NCBI GenBank assembly: GCA_026261815.1 | Contig: JAMPIT010000493.1 | Coordinates: 6,155,501-6,219,500 of the forward strand | Direction: 5' to 3' | From: Monarcha castaneiventris obscurior | Taxonomy: Eukaryota > Chordata > Aves > Passeriformes > Monarchidae | Length of the DNA stretch: 64,000 bases | Part shown: piece by piece, positions 47,011-60,100 of the stretch | Layout of the letters: each line of letters opens with the position of its first letter | Numbering within the stretch: position 1 is the first letter of the stretch | Position numbers and translations under genes: made by a program | The notes under the pieces: generated by a model | Seen by the model: only the letters and a program-made list of their open reading frames with translations | What the model was told of the DNA's origin: nothing | Databases searched by the model: none

Positions 47011-50000
47011 CCTCGGCTGTTAACCATAGATTAATTTTTTCTCTAATAGCTCTGGATCTGTCTGCTGACTTAGACCAAATATTAGTTCCAAATATATTTA
47101 CTGTCACTTTTTTTATATGGGACTTGTAAATCTTTTCATGTAGAAACAGTGTGGAACTAAAGGTCTAAGCTCTTCCTTTGATGTCAGTAAGAACTTCCTG
47201 CTTGGTTGGATTGCTCTGTAGTATTATACATCCACTGGAAATAAAAAAAAAAAAACAACCCTTGATAATAGGTTGTTAGAAACTTTATAGGAATTTTTAA
47301 ATTAAACTTGAAGGGAGCCTACACTTGAAGATAAGCTGGTATAATAAGCTCTGCTGTAGGCTTGTGGAAACACGCATAAATATGCATAAATGATGAAATA
47401 AAAAGTAAAAGTTATCTAGATATCCCATTGTGTGCAACAAGTTTTGTCATTCAGCTATATATGTGATTTAAATCTTAAATTAGCCAAGGATGCCATGTGA
47501 TTTCAGTGTGTATCCAAAACATTGCAGCCCTCACTGAGGAAACAGTATTAAGGAAATTTTATTCTTGGTTTATTGCAATATTTCTTCTGAGTGGTGAATA
47601 CATTTGGAGCTGCTCTGGAATGTTGTGCTGTCAGGAATAGAAACAGGTAAGTTGGTCTATTCCTTATATATGAGACCCACAAGGGAAACCCCACAAACCA
47701 AAACAACCCTTCATTTTGGGTGTGGTAACTATTCTGTGTCCTACTGATGCCTCTCTCCTGACTCTCATCAAATCTGGGATTTCAAAGATAATCACTGAGA
47801 AGTGTACAGAGTATTTATTATTTTCTGATAAGCACATGTGATAATCATCTCATTTGGTCAGATCCTTTTGTCTCAACATCTTAAGGTCATTTCCAGAATC
47901 TTTCCATATTTCAAGTTACGCAGATTTTTATGTAACACCATAATGTTTTCACGTATAAAATTTCATTAATGCTTTTACATATTGATCATCATGATTTTGT
48001 GCATATAATGAGAAAAATCCTTCTTTTCCTTACTGGAAATCCTGGATAGCATCAAGAACACAATCTGGTATCAATTTCCTTGTTCCAAAGACATGCTGGT
48101 CTTCTGCAGTGCCATAGAGCTTAATGCAATTCCTAAATTAATGTAGGCTCAGTGCAAAAATGCATTAACTGAAGATTTTCCAAAATGCTGATTTCACAGT
48201 AATATGAGTTGATTAACACTTAAATGAAGGAAATGATAATGCTGTGCATTGGGACTCTGATGTTTACACTGCATCATATGCTGTGTGGTTTATGCCATCT
48301 CTAACCACTCTCTGTATTTTCTGTTCCACAATTTTTTCTGCATTTCCAGAAAGCTGAATATGCTCTTTCTTATTAAGAGTCAATATTTCATCTGTCATCT
48401 TTTCATAGGGCACCAGCAAAGGGGAAGAGAGAGAAAAATAAGAGCAATAATAACTTACTGTATAGCATCTTTCATCTCAGTCTCCAAAGCCAAACATCAT
48501 TAGAGAGATGGGACTGTTGGTTTTATTTCTGACCCACATCCAGGCTGCTTTTTCTTCTGATCCTACTCAAGGTAATTAGGGAAAGTAGAATAGATGGGTG
48601 GCCAGGAAGAAGGTAACTCAGATGTTTGCAGGAGCACTGCTGAGTACTTATTTTTTCCAATTTCTCCTCTCCTGTGAGGTAACAGTGTCCTTTCCTAGAA
48701 ATGTCCTTCTGAGTGGGGCATAAAATTCAGAATTTACGGCATGCTTAGTCATTAAATATATGCAGATTACTTTCTAAGAGCCAGGTTCCATCCATTTACT
48801 TCCACTTCAGCTTCTGATGTATTTCCTCAGTTTAAATGAATACAACATGCTCTCTTCCAGGCCGTAATTAATGTGTAGTTGTTTAGCTTTGTTGTGAGAC
48901 ATTGAACAGTCTCTGATCTTGTCTGGAGGATCAGCTGTGATTTCTGTCTCTGTGATGCAGCAAAGCTTACACAGGTAGCAGAATATTTTGAAATCTTTTG
49001 CTCAGTAGTATGGTTCTTTCCAGCTTTGAGTCTGCTCGTGTACCAAAATAAACCAGGATGTGTTCAGTCACAGTGATTATGACTTTTTCCCTCATGGCAG
49101 TGGATTTACCCCTGTGCTTTCAGCGTGGTAATGTTAATTCTTCCACAGACAAACTGAAGGAGAGCATCTTAACTGAATTGATCCTGGCAGATATTCCAAG
49201 ATAATGATGGTCTTTGAGTACAGCAATGACATGTTCACCTCTTTCCCTTTGGTGATAGGAGGAAACACAACTCGTGCTGATCAAAATTTTCCTCTGATGG
49301 GACTCTTGCTATTGACATTGTCGTTATCAATAGTAATTATTGATCCAGTTTGTGAGATTCCCATCTTGTTTTGATTTTACCTAGTGAAATGAGACACACA
49401 GGATGTCCCCAGACAATGCAAGTTTGTCTGCCAGCCCTCATGTGCTTTACAAATGGCTTGTGGTGGTTCTTCCAGTGCAGTCTATGTTCTGCAGTGTCTA
49501 AATCAGATACTTCTTTTATTTTGTGCCACATAAGCCTGCACAGTCAAAGCCACCTCCTTGTGGCTGCTGGGGTTTTGTATTCACAAAGGACCAGAACCCT
49601 GGTTTCTAGTCTCATTACTGATCCCATGACTGTTGTGATGGCAGCAGCAGTGTTTAAAGTTGACATGACTTAGTACTTATAAAAAGAAACCAAGAAAAAA
49701 AATAATAGGCATGTAACTTTTTATCCCTTTTCAGCCTGATTATATAATTTTTTTATTCTGCCCACAGTGAAACAGCAGCCTCAGGCTCTGCTGCAGTCTC
49801 TTAACCAGGGAGATAAAGTCAAATATATTAGGAAACCTCAATAATCTCTAATCACAGAACTACTTCAGACAACTGTTTAAGAATGGCATTGTTTATGTAA
49901 ACAGTGTCACTGCAGCTTATTACAAGTTTGTGTGCTCTCTTCAGAGATGTTGATCTTATCTTGCAGCTATCAGGGTGCTGAATCTTATCTTGCTTGTGGT

Positions 50001-50274
50001 TTTGATTTCCTTCTCCCTTCTCCTCCTGTGCAAAGTATGTAAAATCTATATGGTAAAGATAATTTCTGGATGGCTTATGTGTACTGCTCCTGCCATCAGG
50101 AGATCCCAATCCAGTAGCTGGGGACTGTGACTTTACTGTGGTATAGGTACAAAGTACAAATTTTGGTTCACATCAGTTTGAGTAAAATCTGGTGCAAAAA
50201 ACCCTCAAACCATCTTTGCACATGTGGAGAAGTTTAGTGATGTATTTCCCAAAAAATTATTACGGAAAGTCTTC
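47011..50274. other. non-coding unique sequence
   Basis: No supported gene or transposon. AT-rich, with an A run at about 47243 and small chance open frames, including a 100-codon frame at 49371-49673 with no recognised domain. Confidence 0.55.
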
Positions 50275-50676
50275 TCCTCCTAAAAATATAATAATAATAG
50301 GGAAAAGAGAGAGAGGAATACAACCCAAGAAGGACAAATGATGCCCCACACAATCACTCAGGGATGCTCAGTCCATCCCCAGCAGTGACCAGTGCTCCCC
50401 AGCCAACCATCCCCAGTTCCTATACTGGTCAGGATGCTCCAGGGTGTGGAATATCCCTGTGGCCAGTTTGGGTCAGTTGTCCTGGCCGTGCTCCCTCGTG
50501 GCTTCCTGAGCACCTGCTCCCTGGCAGAGCTGAGAGACTGAAAAGTCCTTGACTCAGTGAAGGGGATCCTTAGCAATGACTACAACATCAGTGTGCTATC
50601 AACATTATTCTCATTTTAAACCTAAAACCCAGCTACAGAGAAGAAAATAAATTCCATCCCAGCTGCAAGCAGGACA
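50275..50676 (-). mobile_element. old avian retroviral (ERVL-type) solo LTR
   Basis: Read on minus, it follows a very common avian LTR. It begins TGTCCTGCTTGCAGCTGGGA and continues GAGAATAATGTTGATAGCAC, then GAGTCAAGGACTTTTCAG and ACTGACCCAAACTGGCCA. These lead to GGGATATTCCACACC. The promoter region usually reads CAGTATATAAACTGGGG; here it is CAGTATAGGAACTGGGG, so the TATA box is broken (plus 50412-50427). The 3' part fades into AT-rich sequence, so the low-coordinate end is approximate. ERVL-type class is recalled, not proven here. No internal retroviral sequence adjoins it. Confidence 0.75.
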
Positions 50677-53600
50677 CGGAATATCAGTGTAGTCTGGTGT
50701 GGTTCCTGCTGTGGGTAGAATACAAATAAAGAGAATCCAAAAGAGAAATGAGGCTGCTCTGGGTTTCTGGAATGTGATCATCTGTTTCTGCTGTTGCACG
50801 GGGGAAATAAAATAAATCAGTACAATGTGAACTGGAAGGAAAGAGTGACAGCCATTCTTCAGTTAAAAGAAAGGGTAAAAAAAATGTGTGAAATCTTTTT
50901 GCTATCCAAAAAATGATAGAGCGGAACATTATGAGCAGGGTCTTATATTTCCCCAGTAACTAAATATTGCTTTGGCTTTATTGCTCAGTTGACTTACAGA
51001 GAATGGATTTGTGGTTAGAGGAAAGAGTTTTAAAATTGCAACTAGATTACTTTTTTTTTTCTTTTTTGACCACAGAACTTTTGATTTAAAAAATGGCTTG
51101 AAGCTTAATTCCATTTTTAAAGGAATTCTTTCTTCAGTCAGAATTTTACAGTCCAATTTAAACAAAAAGTAGAAATTATAATAATTATACACCAATGTTA
51201 GTTTTGCTCCTCTTTAGCCCTGTATTTTTAAATGGAGCTTGAAGGCAAAACTAATTAATGAGAAGACACGTGTATAAAATCAATTCAGAAGTACAGAAAT
51301 ACTGGTATTGTCTCAAGCAAAGAGCTCTCAACACAATGAACCAAATAGAGACTGTTTTACTGGAAAAATTTAAGTCTTAAATTCAGACCTTCTCCTTAAC
51401 CCTCCTTCCTTTCAAGTCACCTTGTTTAAGATGAATCGATTGACCAAGACAGAGTTTTTCTGAGTGATTTGCAGTTTGGAGCAGCCAAGTACTTTCAGAC
51501 TTTTTCTTTTCATTTCCTTAAAGAAGTCTGAGCTTTAAAGGGAATCCTTTTGTCTCAGAGCAGAGGAAGAATAAACTCTTCTGATTTGAGAGTCGGGAAA
51601 ATGGGCTGAGTGAATTGTCAGGAGCTGTTGAAGGCACTGCTATTACAAGATCCTCTCGCTGTTCAGATCAAACGAAAATGAGAGGACAAAAAGAAAAAAA
51701 AAAAGGACAGAAATCACAAATATTGTGATGCAAACTATAAAAACTGATAAGGTATAAAGACTGAAAAGAGCTGATAGGTCATACTTACTCCTTCTTTAAA
51801 TGCTTGCACTCCCTGTGCTATGAATATTCTTCTGGAGGTCTGCACATTTGCAACTTCCTGAGTGACAGTGCCAACTGTAGAAAGCTTTGAAAGAAACTTT
51901 GAGATTTTGGTGGGTTTTTTTTTCACTGAACATAAATCCAGTCATCACTGCATATTTCACCCCATTGGTCAGGACAATACAAAGGGTGCTTTTTTGCAAG
52001 TTGGGCCATGTTGCTCTAATTTAGAATAATGGGAATTGAAAGCAACCAGGAACATTTCCCCGGGCTATGAATATATTGCCTCTTGAAAATGTGAATACAA
52101 ATTCACATCTTCATCCTGGATTCTTGTTTCTATGCCAGCAAAACATTTGATATCACAATAGAAAAGAGCATTTTATTTATTTTAAAGCACGATTGGAGTA
52201 ATTATTTACTCTTACAAGCGGCACAACCACAACTTAAACTGACAGTGCTAAATACTGTGGTAAACCTGAAAACAATTCCTTCGTTGCTTGATAAATTAAA
52301 CTGACCTAAAATAAGAATCACATTCCAAAAATGTGTCCAAGCTATAAACATAAATTTGTCCAGAATCCAGCAACGCTTTAGCAGTAGACCAAGTACTGTT
52401 TTCGTCCACCTGACTTCAGTGGCTTGTTTTCCAGTAGGTTTCACAAACACAATAATGAAATTAGGTTAATAAATCTTTCCTTTCATATACATCTGACTGG
52501 ATATTAGGAAAGATGGGATGTGCTTTCTGTAGCTCCTCGTGGCCATGTGCCTGTGAAGTGCAGAACTCCTGCACCTCTTTTGGCAGCATTTGAGCCTGAC
52601 TGCGGCCAGAAAGCCTGTTAGGTTGTGCCACTGTATTCTCCAAGTCCAGGTAAATATTTCATGGCAGCATGTAACAGGGTTTATCAGTTAAGTCTGGGAT
52701 TACACAGGTGTGGCCAAGTTCTTCCCTACACTAACTTCCTGAAGTGTTGGTTTAAAAAGAATTAGCAGTGTAGAGATGCTGAGGTCCCCCTGGGGTGGGA
52801 GTGCTCCTTGCATGGCTTTGTTCCATTTATCAGCCCAGCCTGTCTCTGGCACTAACTCCTAGAGCAGACTGGGATTTCCCTGTGCCCTGCAGATGAGCCA
52901 CACAGACACGTGTCCCTGTGTAACACAAAAGGAAAGGGTGAAAAAGAGAGTGGAGGAGCTGCAGCATCCTACAGCTGTGAGAAGAATCAGGGCTTGGAAA
53001 AGCTGGGACAGGGCATGGTGTGAGCAGGAGCAGAGACAGCATTTGAGCAGTGAGCCCAGAGCCCCCAGCCAGCCTAATGTGTTCTGTTCCTGCAGGGAAA
53101 GAATCAGATAGGGAAACAACACTGCTTAGCGTGTGCTTTTGTCATCCAGAAACACTTAAGCTGCATGAAATAAATTGTATTTGGTATGCCAAGGGCATGA
53201 ATAACTCCACAGACTGAAAAGGAAGTGCATCAGCTTGGATGATTACCAGTGTCTAGGCAGCAGGCTCCCCTGTTTTCACTGGAGTTTTACAGAACAGGGA
53301 AGGAAGAAACATCCATAAAGAGAAAGTGGGTCAGTTACCAGTGAGAAAGAACAAAAGGAACAAGAATCAGAGAGTCCACAAGCTGTATCCCATCAGCTCT
53401 GATTCTGGGGACAGAATCTGTGTAAGCACAAATGTCACTTTTCTTGCCCTTAACAAAACCTGACAGACCTTCCATGTTGCTGTAAAGGACACTTGTCTAG
53501 CAGCTTTGTTAAGTACAGAGCCATAAATGCTGCAGACGATGCCTTAGATTCTTAAAGCTTGATTTCTGACAGTAGAAAAGTGTTTTTTCTGTTAAGCAGG

Positions 53601-56600
53601 GCAGGTTCTCTGACCTGGGAAAATCCTTTATCCTGCTGGTGACAGTTCCTTTTAACTGCCTGGGTCTGTCTTAAAATACTCTTTCTGCGAGGAGAGCTTG
53701 ACGGATGAAAACGAGGCTGCTCCTCACTTCGTTGTGCCTGGTGAGTTTTCACACTGTTTTTTTAAAACACAGGAACAGCCTCCTAGCCTGGAGCTACCAG
53801 TCTGTCCTGCATGGAGCAACGTAAAGACTCGGCCCATTGCTGTGAAAAATAAATAAGGTGCATGTATTTTGTACTCCAGGTAACGTGGTATTTTGTATGA
53901 AGACCTAGGTCACTCAGGAGGTGCAGCATTATTCCATAGCCCAGCAAGACAAAAAGCTTAATAAGACAAAGGAAAAATAGAAATGGCGCAGTAGAAAATA
54001 CAGGTGGAGAGCTGTTCAATCATCTGCCTCAACACAGAAACGCTGGCTGGCCATAATTTAAGGTGTTTTCTCCACTTGCTCCCCATAGTGCCTCTCTGAG
54101 CCTTTCCTCCCTTGACAGAACTGACCCTGCTTCTCCAAAACATCAAAAGGATGTGTAATGTTTCTAGAAGACTGGTGTGAGTCTTTCTTGTGCCACAGGC
54201 TCCCTGAGCAGACTCCAGGGACTCGGGGCTGGGGCTCTTCACCCTGACATTCTCCACCCCAGAACCTGATAGTGGGAAGGGACTCCTGAGCAGGTGATCC
54301 TTGGAATGTGGCTCTGCTGTTCCCAGTCATGAGCTGGCTGCTTGTTCCCTGTCACTGGCAGATCCCCTCCTGTGGATAATCCTAGCCATAGCACGGCCTG
54401 AGGGATAAGCTCTTCACTTTCCACCTCCTCTTCTAGAAGGGTGTTAAATTTGCAGTGGCTTGTCCCAGTCCTGAGCTATAGATCCTTGTCTTACCTCATG
54501 ACAGTTGCACAGAGACTATTAAATGACAGCTCAGTATTTCCCACGTTCCCTCATTTTCATTTTGTAATTGCAGAAAACTTAATAAGCAAGTTGCTTGTTT
54601 GTGTTTTTTTTGTCTAGAAGTTACAGCCTTTTGATGAACGTGTTACGTACACGCTGACTGATTAAATATGACAGTAAATGAAAAAAACATTCAATAATCC
54701 AGGCTTGGGATGGCAGCCAAAGTACTCCTGTATAAACCCAAAGAACAACAGAGGACATGTGGGTTATACTGGGCCCTGCAGCAGGATCTGCAGTTCAAAG
54801 AGTAGCAAGTTCAAAGAATCAGCCCCACTGAGGGGTTTAGTGCAGTCACATCTACCAGGGTTGGCTTGTCTAGTACTACAGCTCCAGTGAAAACTTCCTC
54901 CTGTGTCCTTCTCAAAAAGAGCCTGAATTCTGCCTGGGTTTTTATTTGGTAGGGTGTTTTCCTTGAACAAATGAGCATATGGAAACTAAGGCACGAAATG
55001 CAGGTGAGCCCCAGAACCAGGTGTGATGCTCCCCAGCCTCTATCCTGGGGCAGCCAGTCCCACTGCTTCCCATTTCCCCCAAGCTTTCTGTGGTATTGAA
55101 GGATTATTTGTGCTGAACTGTCTCACAATAAAAAGCAACTTGCCCAATTAAATCCTCTGTCTCCCTGGATTAAAGTAATTGTGGAGCTGTTGCTGAAGCC
55201 TGTTTACTAACCTTGAGTTGATACGAAACGTGCAAATCCAGTGAGACCTGTTCTACCACAGAGACTGAAAAAGAAGCATTAACACTTTCCCTGTCAGACT
55301 TCAGGTGGTTTCAATCTATTTTTCTTTCATACAAGAATAGAGAAATACAAACACAGGGAAATTGTGATGTCAAATTGTAGTCTAAGGTCAAGATCAGGAC
55401 GTTTTCATTGGCTTGTGATATTTTAGCACCTGTATCCTTGCCCCCTCTCCATAATCAGCAGTCTGCAGAAGGCTGTAAACCTTTTTTAAGCAGTTTAAAT
55501 CTTCCCACAACAGTTTCATATTTTATTTCCACAGGTCCCAATTTTGCAAAGCTGTTAAATGTGCACTGTGCATTGAGGGTGATCCCAAAGTTCTCTGCAA
55601 GCAATTTATATGCAGCAGAGACAACCTTTATATGCAACCTTTTTCTGTTGGAAAGCAGTCACCAGCTGAGGAAAAAAAGCACATTATACTCTTGGTATTT
55701 CAGTGTTATGGTCTGGAATAAGGAGAGGTTTGGGGTTAAATAAAAAAAAATCATTCAAGGAAAGGGAAAAGAAACTTTAGTCCTTAAGTTAGAATGGCAA
55801 ACATAGACTCTTTCCATCCTGTTTAAATGGGAGACAGCACCTTCCCTGGCAGTGACCTGGATCTTTTTGACAGATAGATATACATATTTTGAGATGTGCT
55901 TCCCTGGCCAGCCCTTGACCATCTTCCCCTCCCTCTGCCCACACAGCCCTTGGCTGGCACAGCTCTTCCCCCTCCCATCCCTGTGCAATCCAAATTGCCT
56001 CAGTCCCTGGCCTGTGAGGAACAAAGCTCAGTCAGTGCTCAAATGTAGCAGAAAGAGGAGAAAAGTCATAAAGGGGAAGTTAATGGCCCAGCAAACCCTG
56101 CTGGGATCTCTACTGAAGCGGGCTCGGTTATTTTGGCCCTATCAATCACAGCTTTGATGGTTTCCTTGTTGCTGCTCTTCCTGGGGGCAGATCCAGGTGA
56201 GGAATTCCTGGCTGCCTGGCACGGGGCTTGTTATCCAGGGACAGCCTGTGGCATTTATCCTTGTGTCACCTCCTGGTTCTTCTCTCTGCTTGCTCAGCGA
56301 AGTTTCTCCATCAACATCAATGTCTCCTGAAGTGCTCATTCATTTTGAATTCATTGACACCCGAGTGCTGACTATTTGTTTTGGGTACAGCAGGCTGGTC
56401 AAAATGCTGCTGTGGAATAAAAGGTTGCTGACAGGAGTTATATAATAATATTTGAAATCTACCAGTTCTGGCTGGTGTTTTTCTAGAGGTTCAGTTTTGT
56501 GCTTAGTTTTCCTTTGAAGTAGGTTCTAAATCAGTTGCCAAGATCACTTTATATAATTTATTGGACCTATTTGCACTTAAACAGGCTAGCTTGGATCTAT

Positions 56601-56698
56601 GGATGCTCACATACTTATGATGTAGCTCTTGAATATAAACGTGGCTTTGTCGATGATACGTACATTTAAAATAAAATCTGAAAAAAACCTTAGTTTTC
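50677..56698. other. non-coding sequence
   Basis: No supported gene. The stretches around 52860-53110 and 54060-54420 are more GC-rich than their surroundings and carry overlapping open frames on both strands. They may be unrecognised old repeats or regulatory sequence. Nothing else stands out. Confidence 0.5.
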
Positions 56699-57150
56699 TG
56701 TAGTGACTGAGACACAGACCCAGACCAGTAGGGAATCTGATTCATTTATTCAAAGAAACGAGCTGGTTTTATACCCTTTTCCAAGGCACAGTATTTCCTT
56801 ACAGGGTAATTCTCACTAAGTGACCTATCCCGTGTTGCCACATCAGCAACACACTTTGTAAATGTCCTTCTATGGGGTGACCACTCGCTGTTCACTGTCT
56901 GTCAGCTCCTGGAGGCTCCTCTCTGTAGGGCTCTGCTGGGTGACACCTCCACCCCCAGGGTCCAGTGGAGACAAGCCTCTCTGTGCTGCCATGTGCTCCT
57001 TTGTGCTGCCATGTGCTTCTGCAGGTGCATCCCACAGCCTGCAGCTCAGTTCTATCTTAGCTCTCCCTGCAGTTTCCCTGCAAAATGTTGTGTAATACAG
57101 GCTGTAAACTTGTTCTTCCTGGCCAACCTCTATCACTTGCATTAAATACA
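56699..57150 (-). mobile_element. solo LTR of an avian endogenous retrovirus
   Basis: The ends are TGTA...TACA (plus TGTAGTGACTGAG at 56699 and TTAAATACA ending at 57150), a typical LTR inverted terminus. On the minus strand it has GGGTATAAAACC as a strong TATA box. GAATAAATG follows as polyadenylation signal, then a short U5 ending GTGTCTCAGTCACTACA. The length of 452 bp is normal for an LTR. No internal region on either side, so it is a solo LTR. The flanking hexamers GTTTTC and GCATTC agree at four of six positions, at best a decayed target-site duplication. Core promoter elements look intact, so promoter activity is possible. Confidence 0.8.
56745..56773 (-). promoter_or_regulatory. LTR TATA box and polyadenylation signal (minus strand)
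   Basis: TATAAAA on minus corresponds to plus 56767-56773, and AATAAA on minus to plus 56745-56750. They lie in the usual LTR order, TATA then AATAAA, about 20 bp apart. That is close for an R region, suggesting transcripts starting here would bypass or barely include the signal. Confidence 0.6.
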
Positions 57151-60100
57151 GCATTCTGGTTTAGATGTTTCTATGCTCGTACAGCTTTATGAAACCCACA
57201 TTTACCAGGGTTTTGTTTGACTTTCACTTTAAAGCCCTAATATTTGCATAGATAAGCATATGCAAATATTTGACTACAAGCATCCCTTTCAGGGTGTGCG
57301 GTTTGGTGTCAGTTCATAAAATGCCTTTCCCTGTTTTATTTTCAAGCAAGGATGTGAAATCTTTTGTTAAGTCATCAGACAACTCTGGATTCTCAGGGCT
57401 GTGCTCTTCCTTGTGCTTGCTGGGTAATGATTGATGCAAATACAAAGTAAAATGTTCTGAATTGGTAATTTTAAACTCCTACAATTGATTACACAGCAAG
57501 TAGAGAAGGGGGGAGGGGAAATAGCTTCCTAATATATTACAGCTGACATTTGACTGGTGTGAGACCAGGGGAGAGCAAAAGGGGAAGGTTATTGTTAGTC
57601 TGCTGAAAATTGGGGGTTTGAAAGACCCTTTGATGAACTTATTCCTTGCCATCTCCTTGTGCTGGGAATGGCCCCTGTGTGCTGCCCTGTGTAGCTCCTG
57701 CCACAGACTAACATTGTGTAGCAACAGCAAAAATGACACTTGCAACGTATAGATTTGATGTGTCTTAATGACTTTCAGATCAAATTTTCTCAAATTGCAA
57801 ACAGATCCTATTTTCCTATCTATTTTTCTAAGCATACACAGCTTACAGAAGAGCTGGGCATCCCACCAGCTGCCTCTATAGCATCTCTCTGTAGTTCCTT
57901 TTTTATTGCTGCCACTGCTAAACTATTTGGTGTTACCAAGCAAGGATGATCCATGCTCAGGCTGCAGAGAAATTTGTAATATGAATTGGGAACAATATTT
58001 GGAACCCAGGTGCACAGAAGGATACAAAGGAAAATAAGAGTAGATTGCCTGTTGCCACTGTGACTGTAGTAAGTCTTGTTTCAAAAGATTGAGAGGATGG
58101 ATTTAATATAAACTGCAGAAATACGATGTTTAGAGCGACAAGTCATCATGGAAATTAGAAAATATATTTAGCCCTTACAAGGGCACTGCATTTAGTGTAT
58201 TATATTTTTAGACTCTCAGTAAGCCAGGCACACACTGTCTTACATCCCCTGACATTTTTATTATTTGAGGCTGGCAGTGGACATAAATATTATTGCAGAA
58301 TAACAAAGCAAAACCCAGCAAAACCAACTCAATTTACCTTTGAGTTTAAATAATTAATATTTCTGCATATATGAGGGGAATAACAACACACTTTTACCGT
58401 AATTGAGCCAGAACTTCCTGAGAGGCCAACCCACAAGATCTTGGGCTGGGGACAGCAGTTTAGCAGCAGTGGAAACCACCCCAGGAGCCACAAGGAAACC
58501 CTGAAGTGCTTGAGAGCATCCCAAGGGCAAGGAATGGGATCAGGTATCAAAGCTGATGGATGGGCACAGCCCAGAGGCTTGGTTAATGGATTTTAATGGA
58601 TTTTTGCATCTCACAGTGACGGTTTTCCCTGTTATCCATTATTGAAGTAAGCGTTCCCTTTAAAGCACTTGAACAGGTCTGGTGTGGGTGTCCTCTGACC
58701 CAGCTGTGCCACCAGCAGCAGCTGCAGGAAGAGAGACTGGGAGCACTGGGAGGTGGAGTTGGCCACAGCAAGGTCTCCATGCAGGCATTTAAGATCCAAA
58801 TCCAGTGGATGTTATTGGGAGACAGTTGGATTTCTTCTGCTTCTCATCTGACTGCATCATCAATAATGCCTGGCTACAGAAGCAAAAGAGATATGCAGAA
58901 TAAAATCTATTTTGCCATTAACTTCTTTAAAGTTTAATGCAAGAGGAAGTGCACCAACAGGAGCAAATTATAAAAATCACGCATCCCTGACTTTGATAGA
59001 TGTTCTCCTCACAAACTCACCAAACACTGTTTTATGAACTAGATTGTTTGCCTAAGTCATCAGCTTATGATTGATTAGAGAAGCAAAATGAGAACATAAT
59101 CTTCCACATATCTTGCTTACTACAAATAAGAAAGTTTTGTACAACAAAGCTGATTAGATTAAAACAAATTATATAGTTGGAGCCCTGACAAATGGTTCTT
59201 TTGTATTGAAATACTTGGTGGTTAGGTGGTGTTAGCAGAGCAGCCAGTGAGGACTGGCTCCATGTCTACCTCCAGGTGCTGGGGCAGGAATTTTTACTAT
59301 GGGAGTGATCAGGGGACAACAAGGAAATACAATTTTTGTGTCTATTTCGTGTCAACTGCCGCTGTCATCACTAAAATAATTATTCCTTTGAGAAGTCAGG
59401 AAATGTTCTTTCTTGCTGTTTTTTAATAAGTGAGACAGATAGGGTATTTGACATGGAAAAAAAATCCTTAATGGTAATTTTTCAGAGCTTTGTACTGACA
59501 GCATTTTCTTAATGTAGACATCCTGTCTACAATATAAATTCCAGGTTTGATGAATAAATGCACACATTTTATTAGAGTGTGTGGAATAAAATGTTTAATC
59601 TGAAATCTAGGAATTAAGCTGAACACATTTGTTCCTCTTTCCCAATGGTTTTGCAGGATATATTTGAGCCCCAAATGTGGAACAAGTACTGAAGCAATAT
59701 AATATAACTTGTCAATTTTAAGGAAAAAAAATATGATCATGCTAAGCAAAAGAGATTAAACACTATGAAAAATGAAACTATATTGAAGAGCCATAGATTT
59801 TAAGAAAAATATGCTCCCAAGGTATCCAAAACTGATTCAATTTAGTCTATAACCAGTCCTGAACAAGAGGGTAAAATTGACTCTTGAACATTATATGAAT
59901 AAAAAGCATCTGTGGGCAAGGTCCTGTCTTTATCAAAGTCTTATAAACTACTCAATTTACTTTCAAAACTCAGCATGTCTCTCTCTTTCTCCTCTCAAAT
60001 TGTGAATGATGGGGAAATGAGTAAGAGAAAGGCCCTGTTCTTCATTTGGAGAGGAAAAATTGCCTTACTTGTCAGATCACTTAGTGTGGGGATGGGCATG

